64,000 nt of DNA from Qipengyuania marincola (GTDB lineage Bacteria > Pseudomonadota > Alphaproteobacteria > Sphingomonadales > Sphingomonadaceae), in contig NZ_JARULC010000002.1 of the NCBI RefSeq assembly GCF_029688625.1, positions 558,001 through 622,000 of the forward strand. The letters are read 5' to 3'. The translations under genes were made by a program, and so were the position numbers. Positions 17,839 through 25,897 of this stretch are shown here, piece by piece (the first letter of the stretch is position 1; every line of letters begins with the position of its first letter). Under the pieces are notes generated by a model. It was not told where the DNA came from, did not search any database, and saw only the letters and a program-made list of their open reading frames with translations.

Positions 17839-18632
17839 CCAAGGCGTTGCCTTACTGGCATGTCGATGCCTTCGCCGACCGGCCGTTTGCCGGCAATCAG
17901 GCTGCGGTGATGCCGCTTGATGAGTGGCTGGATGATGCTGTGCTGCAGGCAATTGCCGAGGAGAACAACTTCGCCGAGACCGCCTTCGTCGTTCCCGACG
18001 AGAACGGCGAGGCGGATTATGAATTGCGCTGGTTCACGCCGACCGAGGAAGTGCGCCTGTGCGGCCATGCCACGCTCGCCAGCGGCCATGTCCTGCTGAC
18101 TCGCGATGGCGGCGATCGGGTGACCTTCCACACGCGGCGCGCGGGCAATCTCGAGGTCCGCCGCGCGGAAGCTGGATATGAGCTCGGCCTGCCGCTTATC
18201 CCGACAGAGCCGGGCTCGTGGGACGAAGCCGTTGTCCTGCTGGGTGCCGAGCCCCGCGAAGTGTGGCTCAATCCCGATGGGTACGGCATCTACCTGTTCG
18301 ACAGCGCGGCTGCGGTCACAGGCCTCGACCCGGACATGCGCGGCTTGCGCGCGTTGGGGAACGACCAGTTCATCTGCACTGCGCAGGGTGGCGATGTCGA
18401 TGTCGTCAGCCGGGTCTTCGTGCCCGGCGGGGGAGTGGACGAAGACAGTTTCACCGGATCGGCCCATGCTGCGCTGACGCATTTCTGGACCGAACGGCTT
18501 GGTCGCGACAGTTTCACCGCTTACCAGGCCTCGCAGCGCGGTGGGCATGCAACATGTCGCCGTGAAGGTGAGCAGGCGTGGCTTTCAGGCCCTTGCGTCA
18601 CCGTGGTGGAGGGGCGCTTCCTGCTTCCCTAG
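17835..18632 (+). CDS. PhzF family isomerase/epimerase-like protein
   Basis: A 265-residue protein with the diaminopimelate-epimerase fold of PhzF. The opening YWHVDAFADRPFAGNQAAV, the catalytic glutamate in NNFAETAFV, WFTPTEEVRLCGHATLA and the second-half GGGVDEDSFTGSAHAALTHFW are all present. PhzF itself isomerises a phenazine precursor, but most chromosomal homologues outside phenazine clusters have unknown substrates, and no phenazine genes are here. It is coupled to the CDF transporter and overlaps the convergent serine hydrolase gene by four bases. Confidence 0.88.
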   Translation: MTKALPYWHVDAFADRPFAGNQAAVMPLDEWLDDAVLQAIAEENNFAETAFVVPDENGEADYELRWFTPTEEVRLCGHATLASGHVLLTRDGGDRVTFHTRRAGNLEVRRAEAGYELGLPLIPTEPGSWDEAVVLLGAEPREVWLNPDGYGIYLFDSAAAVTGLDPDMRGLRALGNDQFICTAQGGDVDVVSRVFVPGGGVDEDSFTGSAHAALTHFWTERLGRDSFTAYQASQRGGHATCRREGEQAWLSGPCVTVVEGRFLLP

Positions 18633-19759
18633 CTGGCGGGATAGAGCTCTATGATATCGGCCAGCTGCTGAAGCATGGCGCGTCGTTCCTCGGCATTGGA
18701 ATGGCCGAGGCGCACCACGGTGAGCTTCTGGCTCGGCGATACAAACACGAACTGTCCCATATGGCCGATAGCGGCAAAGGCGCTGTGTGGCGCACGGCTT
18801 GGAAACAGCGGATGCTGCTCGCCTTCGGGCAGCGGGCGATTTAGCCAGGTCTGCAGGCCGTAATGGGGTGCCGTGGGACTGGATTCGACCATTTCTTCGA
18901 CCCAGGCACGTGGCACCAGCTGCTCCCCCTTCACCGAGCCCTTGTTGCGCAGCATTTCGCCGAATTTCGCCCAGTCGCGGGCATTGGCGTGGATCAGGCT
19001 GCCGCCGATAAGCGTTCCCGCGCGATCGAATTCGGGCACGGCGCTGCTCATGCCGAGCGGGGTAAACAAACGCGCATCGAGATAGTCGGCCACTGCCTTG
19101 CGCCGCGCCTCGGGGCTTGGATTGTCGGTCAGCGCGCGCGCCGCGATATCCGCAAGGATGACGGTGGTGTTCGAAGAATACTCGAATTTCGCGCCCGGTT
19201 CGGCCTCGAGCGGCTGGGCGGTCGCGTAATCCGCCATGTCGTCGCGCCCGTCGAGGAACAGCATGCGCACTTCGCTGCTCTCGTACGGCGGGTCGCCTGC
19301 TTCGGTATGTTCCAGTCCGGCGCTCATCTGCAGCAATTGGCGCAAGGTGATGTCGGCGCGCGGATCGCCGGGACGCTGCCAGCGCGGCACCGGTGCGGGC
19401 GCGTCGAGGCGCAGCTTGCCGTCGGCCACCAGCATGCCGATCATCACGGCGGTCACGGTCTTGGCCATCGACCAGCTGACGAAGCGGGTCTGCGGACCGT
19501 AGCCCTCGCCATAGCGCTCGGCCGCGATTTCGCCGCCGTGCAGAACGACAAGCGCTCGTGTCTCGCCCAGATCGTCGAGCGTGAACAGATGGTCGATCTC
19601 GCGCGCCAGTGCCTGGGTCGGAGCACCCGGATCGGCCTTGACCGCCGCGAGCGCTTCTTCGCTCAAGGGCGGTTCCTCGGCAGGGCCTGGACTGCCGCAT
19701 GCGGCAAGGCTTGTGGCGGCAAGGGCAAGCGCGATAAGGGGTCGTGTCCGCATGGGCAT
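18629..19759 (-). CDS. Lipoprotein serine hydrolase of the class C beta-lactamase (S12) family
   Basis: A 376-residue exported lipoprotein (lipobox LAAC with C21). The active-site motifs of the S12 fold are present: SMAK (S97, K100) in SWSMAKTVTAVMIG, the Tyr motif YSSNT near residue 194 and a GHMGQ in place of KTG near residue 338. That last change points to an esterase or D-aminopeptidase-like enzyme, not a real beta-lactamase. It probably acts in the periplasm on the outer face of the inner membrane or on the outer membrane. The start at 19759 leaves only 14 bases to the divergent small membrane protein gene. Confidence 0.86.
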   Translation of the reverse strand: MPMRTRPLIALALAATSLAACGSPGPAEEPPLSEEALAAVKADPGAPTQALAREIDHLFTLDDLGETRALVVLHGGEIAAERYGEGYGPQTRFVSWSMAKTVTAVMIGMLVADGKLRLDAPAPVPRWQRPGDPRADITLRQLLQMSAGLEHTEAGDPPYESSEVRMLFLDGRDDMADYATAQPLEAEPGAKFEYSSNTTVILADIAARALTDNPSPEARRKAVADYLDARLFTPLGMSSAVPEFDRAGTLIGGSLIHANARDWAKFGEMLRNKGSVKGEQLVPRAWVEEMVESSPTAPHYGLQTWLNRPLPEGEQHPLFPSRAPHSAFAAIGHMGQFVFVSPSQKLTVVRLGHSNAEERRAMLQQLADIIELYPAS

Positions 19760-19773
19760 TGGGCGTCACTCGC

Positions 19774-20133
19774 ATGAAGGAATCCGACTTGGCAACGGCC
19801 AAAAACAGGTCTGGCAGACTGCGTGTCTGGCTGTGGCTCGCGCTCCTCATCGCCGCGGCTCTCGCAATTGCATGGGTCATCTGGGGCGAAGGACTGCGAA
19901 AGACCGGCGAGGCTGGCACGGCCTATGCCGCCCATGTCGCCTGTTCCTGTCGCTTCATTGCGGGCCGCAGCCTGGAAGATTGCGCAAAGGACAAGCTCGA
20001 AGGAATGGAGCTGGTCCGCCTGTCGGAAGACCCGGTCGCCAAGAGCGTGACAGCATCGATCCCGCTGGTCGTTTCCGACACGGCGACCTATCGCGAAGGC
20101 TATGCCTGCGTTCTTGCCGAGTGGGAGCGTTAG
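19774..20133 (+). CDS. Small single-pass membrane protein, hypothetical
   Basis: I do not recognise a family. The 119-residue product has a basic N-terminus, one membrane segment (about residues 17-36, VWLWLALLIAAALAIAWVIW) and a periplasmic domain with four cysteines (CSC, SLEDC and YACVL). The ATG at 19774 is preceded by only 14 bases before the divergent hydrolase start, so its promoter must lie inside that gene; a GTG at 19744 would overlap it. The stop overlaps the convergent fcl gene by four bases. It may work with the neighbouring serine hydrolase, but this rests on position alone. Confidence 0.7.
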   Translation: MKESDLATAKNRSGRLRVWLWLALLIAAALAIAWVIWGEGLRKTGEAGTAYAAHVACSCRFIAGRSLEDCAKDKLEGMELVRLSEDPVAKSVTASIPLVVSDTATYREGYACVLAEWER

Positions 20134-21068
20134 GCGCTCGCTTCGGCGAGGTATGCGGCATAGGCCTGCTCGAGCCCTTGCCGCAGCGAAATTGACGGCG
20201 TCCAGCCCATCGCTGCAATCCGCGAATTGTCCATCAGCTTGCGCGGCGTTCCATCGGGTTTGGAAGGGTCGGTAGCAATCTCGCCCTCGAATCCGACGAC
20301 CTCGGCCACGAGCTTCGCGAGATCGCCAATGGCTATGTCCTCGCCCGAACCGACATTGATCGGGCGGACGTCGGAATAGTCTTGCAACAGCATCACGCAG
20401 GCATCGGCAAGGTCGTCGACATGCAGAAATTCGCGCCGGGGCGTTCCGCTGCCCCAGATGGAGAAGCTGCCCGCTTGCGCCAGCTTCGCCGCATGCGCCT
20501 TGCGGATCAGCGCCGGAACGACATGGCTGGTCGCCGGGTCCCAATTGTCGCCAGGCCCGTAAAGGTTGGTGGGCATCGCCGAAATGAAGTCCCGACCATA
20601 TTGCGCGCGATAGGCGGCGGCCAGCTTCAGCCCGGCGATCTTGGCGATCGCATAGGCCTCGTTCGTGGGCTCCAGCGGACCCGACAACAGGGCTTCTTCC
20701 CCAATCGGCTGGGCGGCATCGCGGGGATAGATGCAGGAGGACCCAAGAAACAGCAGTTTGCCAACGTCGTGACGATGCGCGGCGTCGATCACATTGGTCG
20801 CGATGGCGAGGTTATCGTAGAGAAATTCGGCCGGGCGTGTGGCATTGGCAAGGATTCCGCCGACACTCGCGGCAGCGAGGATAATTGCGTCGGGTCGGTT
20901 CTCGCCAAGCCAGCGGTCGACAGCCGCGCGCTCGCGCAGGTCGATTGTGCGGGGGGCGGTAAGGCATTCGCACGGCTCGTGCCCGAGGCGGCGTATCAGC
21001 GCCTGGCCGACCATTCCTCCATGGCCTGCGATCCAGATGCGTTTGCCGCCCAGCGCGAAGTGCGCCAC
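20130..21068 (-). CDS. fcl: GDP-L-fucose synthase
   Basis: A 312-residue extended SDR that converts GDP-4-keto-6-deoxymannose to GDP-L-fucose with NADPH. Motifs: AGHGGMVGQ (nucleotide loop), GSSCIYP (catalytic Ser region), NEAYAIAKIAG (YxxxK) and the HVDDLADACV strand. The true start is a GTG at 21068, two bases after the gmd stop; the frame is open much further upstream, but only as a shadow of gmd. Together with gmd it supplies GDP-fucose for a surface polysaccharide, though no glycosyltransferases lie next to it. Confidence 0.92.
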   Translation of the reverse strand: MAHFALGGKRIWIAGHGGMVGQALIRRLGHEPCECLTAPRTIDLRERAAVDRWLGENRPDAIILAAASVGGILANATRPAEFLYDNLAIATNVIDAAHRHDVGKLLFLGSSCIYPRDAAQPIGEEALLSGPLEPTNEAYAIAKIAGLKLAAAYRAQYGRDFISAMPTNLYGPGDNWDPATSHVVPALIRKAHAAKLAQAGSFSIWGSGTPRREFLHVDDLADACVMLLQDYSDVRPINVGSGEDIAIGDLAKLVAEVVGFEGEIATDPSKPDGTPRKLMDNSRIAAMGWTPSISLRQGLEQAYAAYLAEASA

Positions 21069-21070
21069 GG

Positions 21071-22117
21071 TCAGCAGCCCCGGATGAGCGCGACGTCCGC
21101 CGCGACCATCTCGCGCACGAGGTCGCGCACCGGGACGGTTGCTTCCCAGCCCAGCTCCGCCCTGGCCTTGCTCGCATCGCCGCGCAGGACATCGACTTCC
21201 GTGGGCCGGAAATACCGCGGGTCGACCTCGATCAGGCAGCGGCCGGTGTCGGCGCAAACGCCCTTTTCGTCGACGCCGTCGCCGCGGAATTCGAGGTTGA
21301 TGCCGATGTCCTCGAAAGCCCAGCGCGCAAAATCGCGGACGCTCGTGGTGACCCCGGTGGCGAGTACGTAGTCGCCGGGCTCGTCCTGTTGCACCATCCG
21401 CCACATGCCATCGGCATATTCGCGCGCATGGCCCCAATCGCGCTTCGCATCGAGATTGCCGAGATAGAGGCGGTCCTCGATGCCCAGCGAAATCGCCGCC
21501 GCTGCCCGGGTGATCTTGCGGGTAACGAACGTCTCGCCCCGCACGGGGCTCTCGTGATTGAACATGATGCCGCAGCTGGCATGCATGCCGTAGGCTTCGC
21601 GGTAATTGACGGTGATCCAGTGCGCATAGACTTTCGCCGCAGCATAGGGGCTGCGCGGATAGAATGGCGTCGTTTCGCTCTGGGGTGTCTCGCGCACCAG
21701 CCCGTACATCTCGCTGGTCGAGGCCTGGAAGAACCGCGTCTGACGTTCGAGACCGAGGATGCGTATCGCCTCGAGCAGGCGCAATGTGCCAAGGCCATCG
21801 GCATTGGCGGTATATTCCGGCGTTTCGAAGCTGACCTGCACATGGCTTTGCGCGGCGAGATTGTAGATTTCGTGCGGCTGCACTTCCTGAACGACCCGGA
21901 TGAGATTTGTCGCATCGGTCACATCGCCGAAATGCAGATGCATCTGCGGTTCTTCGCGATGCGGATCTTCGTAGATATCTTCAATGCGGCCGGTGTTGAA
22001 GGATGAGGACCGGCGTTTCACGCCATGTACCTCATACCCCTTGTCGAGCAGGAACCGCGCCAAGAACGACCCGTCCTGTCCGGTCACGCCCGTTATCAAT
22101 GCGCGTTTCGCACTCAT
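21071..22117 (-). CDS. gmd: GDP-mannose 4,6-dehydratase
   Basis: A 348-residue extended SDR making GDP-4-keto-6-deoxy-D-mannose. It has the [16 protein letters not shown] nucleotide-binding start, the STSEMYG catalytic Thr/Ser region, [15 protein letters not shown] (YxxxK) and [16 protein letters not shown], all diagnostic for Gmd. The ATG at 22117 has GAGGT six bases upstream; an earlier ATG at 22150 has no ribosome-binding site. It is followed by fcl after two bases and preceded by mnmA on the same strand. Confidence 0.94.
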   Translation of the reverse strand: MSAKRALITGVTGQDGSFLARFLLDKGYEVHGVKRRSSSFNTGRIEDIYEDPHREEPQMHLHFGDVTDATNLIRVVQEVQPHEIYNLAAQSHVQVSFETPEYTANADGLGTLRLLEAIRILGLERQTRFFQASTSEMYGLVRETPQSETTPFYPRSPYAAAKVYAHWITVNYREAYGMHASCGIMFNHESPVRGETFVTRKITRAAAAISLGIEDRLYLGNLDAKRDWGHAREYADGMWRMVQQDEPGDYVLATGVTTSVRDFARWAFEDIGINLEFRGDGVDEKGVCADTGRCLIEVDPRYFRPTEVDVLRGDASKARAELGWEATVPVRDLVREMVAADVALIRGC

Positions 22118-22201
22118 TCCCGACCTCGAACCCTTATTGGCATCCGGCATTGGCGAACGAATCCGACGATGCAAGGGCGTCTGCGCCAAAACACACGGTT
22201 T

Positions 22202-23368
22202 TCAGGCGTCGACGGGCTTCGTGCTTTCGATCCATCCGCCGCCGACCACGCGTTCGCCGGCATATATGACCGCCGCCTGACCCGGTGCGACGCCATATTC
22301 GGGCTGGTTGAACCGCACGGTGCTCGAGCAGCCTTCGCCAAGGCCGCCATCCAGCGTGACCGGTACCGGCTTGGCGAGACTACGCACCTTGGCTGTCAGC
22401 GGTACATCGGGGAGCGGCCCGATGCGGTTGGTCTCCACGACGCGGGCCTCGGACACGGCGAGCAGGCGGCGCGGACCGACGCGGACCTGCGCCTGTTCCG
22501 CATCGATGCCTACCACGTAGAGCGGTTCGGGCTGGCCGCCGATTTCCAGCCCGCGACGCTGGCCTACCGTATAGTGGATGACGCCCCGGTGTTCGCCCAG
22601 CACCTCGCCGGTCGTGGCATGAACGATCGCACCGGCGCGCGCGCCTTCGGGCCGCATCTTGCGCACGATCTTGGCGTAATCGCCATCGGGCACGAAGCAG
22701 ATATCCTGGCTGTCTGGTTTGCCAGCCGTCCTCAGGCCCGCCTCCTCGGCCAGCGCGCGAACATCTGGCTTGGGCATGCCGCCGAGGGGGAAGCGCAGGA
22801 AATCCAGCTGCTCCTCGGTCGTCGCGTAGAGAAAATACGACTGGTCTCGCGCCGGATCGAGCGCGCGATGAAGCTCGGGTCCCGCCGGCCCCATGAGGCG
22901 CTGCACGTAATGGCCGGTCGCGAGGCAGTCCGCGCCAAGTTCGCGCGCCATCGCGAAAAGGTCGGTGAATTTGGGCCCCATGTTGCAGCGGATGCAGGGT
23001 ACCGGGGTTTGCCCCGCGAGGTAGGCATCGGCGAAATTCTCGACCACTTCCTCGCGAAAGGCGCTTTCATGGTCGTGCACGTAGTGCGCGATGCCCAGCC
23101 GCTGGGCTACCGCGCGCGCGTCGGCGATGTCGTCGCCGGCGCAACATGCGCCCTTGCGCCCGGTCGCGGCACCGTAATCGTAGAGCTGCAAGGTGATGCC
23201 GATGACCTCGGCCCCGCTTCGGGCAGCGAGGGCGGCGACGACCGAACTATCGACGCCGCCGGACATGGCGACGACGATGCGGCACTGCTCAGCCGCACGC
23301 GGCAAGTCGAACAGTCCGGCTGCCTGAACCGGCGAAAGGGCGATGTTTTCGGGCATGTCGGGCCCCAT
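22202..23368 (-). CDS. mnmA: tRNA-specific 2-thiouridylase MnmA
   Basis: A 388-residue enzyme that thiolates uridine 34 of tRNA-Lys, -Glu and -Gln. It has the PP-loop SGGVDSS near residue 36, the first catalytic cysteine in PVPCIRCN and the second in [10 protein letters not shown], plus the [10 protein letters not shown] loop. Two possible ATG starts (23368 and 23356) differ by four residues. It diverges from the gene pair that contains sciP. Confidence 0.95.
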   Translation of the reverse strand: MGPDMPENIALSPVQAAGLFDLPRAAEQCRIVVAMSGGVDSSVVAALAARSGAEVIGITLQLYDYGAATGRKGACCAGDDIADARAVAQRLGIAHYVHDHESAFREEVVENFADAYLAGQTPVPCIRCNMGPKFTDLFAMARELGADCLATGHYVQRLMGPAGPELHRALDPARDQSYFLYATTEEQLDFLRFPLGGMPKPDVRALAEEAGLRTAGKPDSQDICFVPDGDYAKIVRKMRPEGARAGAIVHATTGEVLGEHRGVIHYTVGQRRGLEIGGQPEPLYVVGIDAEQAQVRVGPRRLLAVSEARVVETNRIGPLPDVPLTAKVRSLAKPVPVTLDGGLGEGCSSTVRFNQPEYGVAPGQAAVIYAGERVVGGGWIESTKPVDA

Positions 23369-23461
23369 ACACCGCGGGGGGGCTTGGCACCAGAGGCCAG
23401 CGCAGCCTGCCCGACCGCATGTTTTACGGTTCGTTCACCATGTGCGTGTATCCCCGGAAAA

Positions 23462-23755
23462 ATGATCGAGGGGCAAATTCGAAGAGCTGATCTGGGGGAG
23501 CGCGGCGATACCGCGGATTTACGCCGTTTCCGCTGGACCGACCTGGTCGCGCGACTGGCCGCGACTCGTGAGCTGCGCGAGGAGATCGACAGGCTCGAAG
23601 GTGGCTTTACCGCCTTTGCAGATGTTCGCCGCGAAGGCGGAGAAAAGCATGAAGACGCCATTAACCACGATGTTTCAACCGATGGCAAACTGGACGCGCT
23701 AGGCCCAGGTGGCACCGCAGGCGATGCGACCTCAGGCGAACGAGAGACGGAATGA
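23462..23755 (+). CDS. Uncharacterised 97-residue protein coupled to sciP
   Basis: I do not recognise a family. The product is small and acidic, with no signal peptide. Residues 1-55 are predicted helical and charged (RRADLGERGDTADLRRFRW, then ELREEIDRLEG); the last 35 residues are glycine/threonine/aspartate-rich and look disordered. The ATG at 23462 has CCGGAA just upstream. The stop overlaps the sciP start (ATGA), which argues that it is a true gene translated with sciP. It might modulate SciP or sense an input to the CtrA pathway, but that is inference from position. Confidence 0.72.
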   Translation: MIEGQIRRADLGERGDTADLRRFRWTDLVARLAATRELREEIDRLEGGFTAFADVRREGGEKHEDAINHDVSTDGKLDALGPGGTAGDATSGERETE

Positions 23756-24051
23756 TTGAGAACCAGGATATCCGCCCAGCGCAGGTGATCGGCCCCCTCG
23801 GGGAGCCCCTGACGCTTGAGGATTTGCCGTCGCCCAAGACCAAGCGCTGGGTCGTGCGCCGCAAGGCCGAGGTCGTAGCTGCGGTGAACGGCGGCCTGCT
23901 CACCATCGACGAGGTTCTGGAGCGCTACAGTCTCAGCCTCGAGGAGTTCGCTTCCTGGCAGCGGGCGGTCGATCGCTCGGGCATGCAGGGCCTGCGGGTG
24001 ACGCGGATCCAGCATTATCGCGATCTCTACGAGCGCCAGTTGAAATACTAG
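23752..24051 (+). CDS. sciP: SciP-type inhibitor of CtrA (DUF1153)
   Basis: A 99-residue DUF1153 protein. It keeps the family pattern: VIGPLGEPLTLEDLP, TKRWVVRRKAEVVAAVNGG, a helix-turn-helix at about residues 48-75 (LLTIDEVLERYSLSLEEFASW) and GLRVTRIQHYRD. In Caulobacter SciP binds DNA and blocks CtrA-dependent transcription early in the cell cycle. It is co-translated with the small gene upstream. The C-terminal extension beyond RIQHYRD (LYERQLKY) is common in sphingomonads. Confidence 0.9.
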   Translation: MIENQDIRPAQVIGPLGEPLTLEDLPSPKTKRWVVRRKAEVVAAVNGGLLTIDEVLERYSLSLEEFASWQRAVDRSGMQGLRVTRIQHYRDLYERQLKY

Positions 24052-24201
24052 GCCGGCGATTTCCGTCTCCCCGTCAAAGGCGGGAACAAAAGCGCGAACC
24101 ATCCGCTCCTACCTGTTGAGCTTCCGCAGAAAAGGGGAGCCTCTTTCCGCTGCCAAAACGCGCTCTGCGTATCGGCATTGCGGGTGAACAGGAGGAAAAT
24201 C

Positions 24202-24468
24202 ATGGGTTTGATCATTGCATTGATTGTCGGTGGCGTGGCGGGTTGGCTTGCCAGCCTGGTGATGAATCGCGACGCCTCGATGGGGATTTTCTGGAACATC
24301 GTCGTCGGTTGCGTCGGCTCGGTCGTCGGCAACCTTATCGTGGGGCCGCTGTTCGGCGTCGGCGGAAGCGTGCAGGAATTTTCGCTTACGGGACTTCTGA
24401 TCGCCGTTGTCGGCGCGATCGTCCTGCTGGCGATTGCGAACCTCGTGCAGCGCGGTCGCGTTCGCTAA
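24202..24468 (+). CDS. GlsB/YeaQ/YmgE-type stress-response membrane protein
   Basis: An 88-residue, very hydrophobic protein with three membrane segments and the glycine-rich family pattern (GLIIALIVGGVAGWLAS, VVGCVGSVVGNLIVG, GAIVLLAIANLV). Members are small inner-membrane proteins induced by stress; their mechanism is unknown. The start is well set by AGGAGG upstream of the ATG at 24202. Confidence 0.9.
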   Translation: MGLIIALIVGGVAGWLASLVMNRDASMGIFWNIVVGCVGSVVGNLIVGPLFGVGGSVQEFSLTGLLIAVVGAIVLLAIANLVQRGRVR

Positions 24469-24493
24469 AGCGCATCGGGTTTGACAATAGTGG

Positions 24494-24519
24494 GGCCGGG
24501 GGTCGCGAGACCTCCGGCC
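24494..24519 (+). terminator. Stable hairpin after the GlsB-type gene
   Basis: An 11-base-pair stem (GGCCGGGGGTC / GACCTCCGGCC, one G-U pair) with a GCGA tetraloop lies 26 bases after the stop. It lacks a clear U-tract, so it may be a weak or Rho-assisted terminator. The rest of the 220-base gap up to the efflux operon shows no gene. Confidence 0.5.
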
Positions 24520-24691
24520 TCGTTGCATCTGCATCACAGAACTTGCCATTCGTCCAGCCTCGGTCCACCTCGGTCGATAGGTGCATTGCCGGGATGCCGG
24601 GACCGCGATACCGCAATCGAGCTAGTATCTTGCGCTTAGTGACCTAGCGATGTAATACACTGCGATCAGATCTGACGCGTACCGGGGCGAT

Positions 24692-25894
24692 ATGGCGATG
24701 AATTACGAATCCGGCTTCCAGGCCGACAATGCAGACCTTGCTTCGCCCGGCGACACTGTCGAGGGTGCGGAGCAGCCCGGTCGTTCGCGCAATCGTCTCT
24801 ACTGGATCATCGCAGCAATCGCTTTGCTGGCCATCATCGCTGCGGCCTATTACGCCTTCTCCGGCGGCGCAGCAGACGAAGGTGCTGGCGAGGATAGCCA
24901 GTTGCCGACCGTGACGGTCATTCGCCCCGGTTCGAGTTCTGTCGAGGGCGTCATCACCGCTACCGGCACGCTTGCCGCGCGGCGCGACCTGCCGGTCGGC
25001 GTCGTGGGAGAGGGTGGCCGCGTCACCTCCGTCCCGGTCGATGAGGGAAGCTGGGTCCGGCAGGGTCAGGTCCTCGCAGTGATCGATCGATCGGTTCAGT
25101 CGCAGCAGGCGCAGAGCGCTGCCGCGCAAATCCAGGTCGCACAGGCCGATGCCAATCTCGCCCAGGCCAATCTCGACCGCGCCCTCCAGCTGGTCGAGCG
25201 TGGTTTCGTATCGACCGCCGACGTCGACCGACTGACCGCGACGCGCGACGCTGCGGTCGCCCGCGTGCGAGTCGCCCAGGCGCAGCTGCGCGAATTGCGC
25301 GCGCGCAACGCGCGGTTGAACATCGTTGCCCCTGCTTCGGGCCTGGTGTTGGAGCGCAACGTCGAAGTCGGTCAGACGGTCAGCGCCGGCTCGCCGCCGC
25401 TTTTCCGCATCGCTCGCGGCGGTGAAATGGAGCTCGAGGCCCGGCTGGGCGAGGCGGATTTGGCGCGTGTGTCGGTTGGCACCCAGGCAGAGGTCTCGCC
25501 TGTGGGTTCGGATCGGGTTTTCAGCGGACAGATCTGGCAGGTCTCGCCGCTCATCAGCCAGCAGGATCGTCAGGGTACGGCGCGGATCGCCCTGCCTTAT
25601 GCCCCGGCTTTGCGCCCCGGCGGTTTCGCCACTGCACGGATTGTCAGCGGCACGGTCACGGCACCGATCCTGCCTGAGAGCGCGGTCTTGTCGGATGATG
25701 ACGGTGCCTACGTCTACGTGATCGACGCAGACAATACGGCGCAGCGCAGGGCGATCGAAACCGGCGCGGTCACGCCGAAAGGAATTGTCGTGACCGGGGG
25801 CCTGACGGGTACGGAGCAGGTTGTCCTGCGCGCAGGTGGATTCCTGAACCCGGGCGAGACCGTGAGCCCGCAACTGCAGGGCAGCGAGGGCTAG
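24692..25894 (+). CDS. RND efflux pump periplasmic adaptor (membrane fusion protein)
   Basis: A 400-residue adaptor with an N-terminal membrane anchor (about residues 35-57). The lipoyl halves flank a coiled-coil hairpin: GGRVTSVPVDEGSWVRQGQV before it and IVAPASGLVLERNVEVGQTV after it. Beta-barrel and membrane-proximal domains follow (about 235-395). It would link the inner-membrane pump to an outer-membrane channel, which is not encoded here. The permease starts three bases after its stop. Substrate unknown. Confidence 0.9.
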   Translation: MAMNYESGFQADNADLASPGDTVEGAEQPGRSRNRLYWIIAAIALLAIIAAAYYAFSGGAADEGAGEDSQLPTVTVIRPGSSSVEGVITATGTLAARRDLPVGVVGEGGRVTSVPVDEGSWVRQGQVLAVIDRSVQSQQAQSAAAQIQVAQADANLAQANLDRALQLVERGFVSTADVDRLTATRDAAVARVRVAQAQLRELRARNARLNIVAPASGLVLERNVEVGQTVSAGSPPLFRIARGGEMELEARLGEADLARVSVGTQAEVSPVGSDRVFSGQIWQVSPLISQQDRQGTARIALPYAPALRPGGFATARIVSGTVTAPILPESAVLSDDDGAYVYVIDADNTAQRRAIETGAVTPKGIVVTGGLTGTEQVVLRAGGFLNPGETVSPQLQGSEG

Positions 25895-25897
25895 GAC

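Noticed and set aside
17835..18632. Phenazine biosynthesis
   Set aside because: Only a PhzF-fold protein is present; none of the other phenazine genes is nearby.
18629..19759. Antibiotic-resistance beta-lactamase
   Set aside because: The S12 fold is present, but the KTG motif is replaced by GHMG and it is a lipoprotein of the esterase/peptidase-like branch, so resistance is not supported.
22025..23755. A 576-codon open frame on the plus strand opposite mnmA
   Set aside because: Only its last 98 codons (23462-23755) look like a gene; the rest is the antisense shadow of mnmA, without conserved motifs and with codons typical of a shadow frame.
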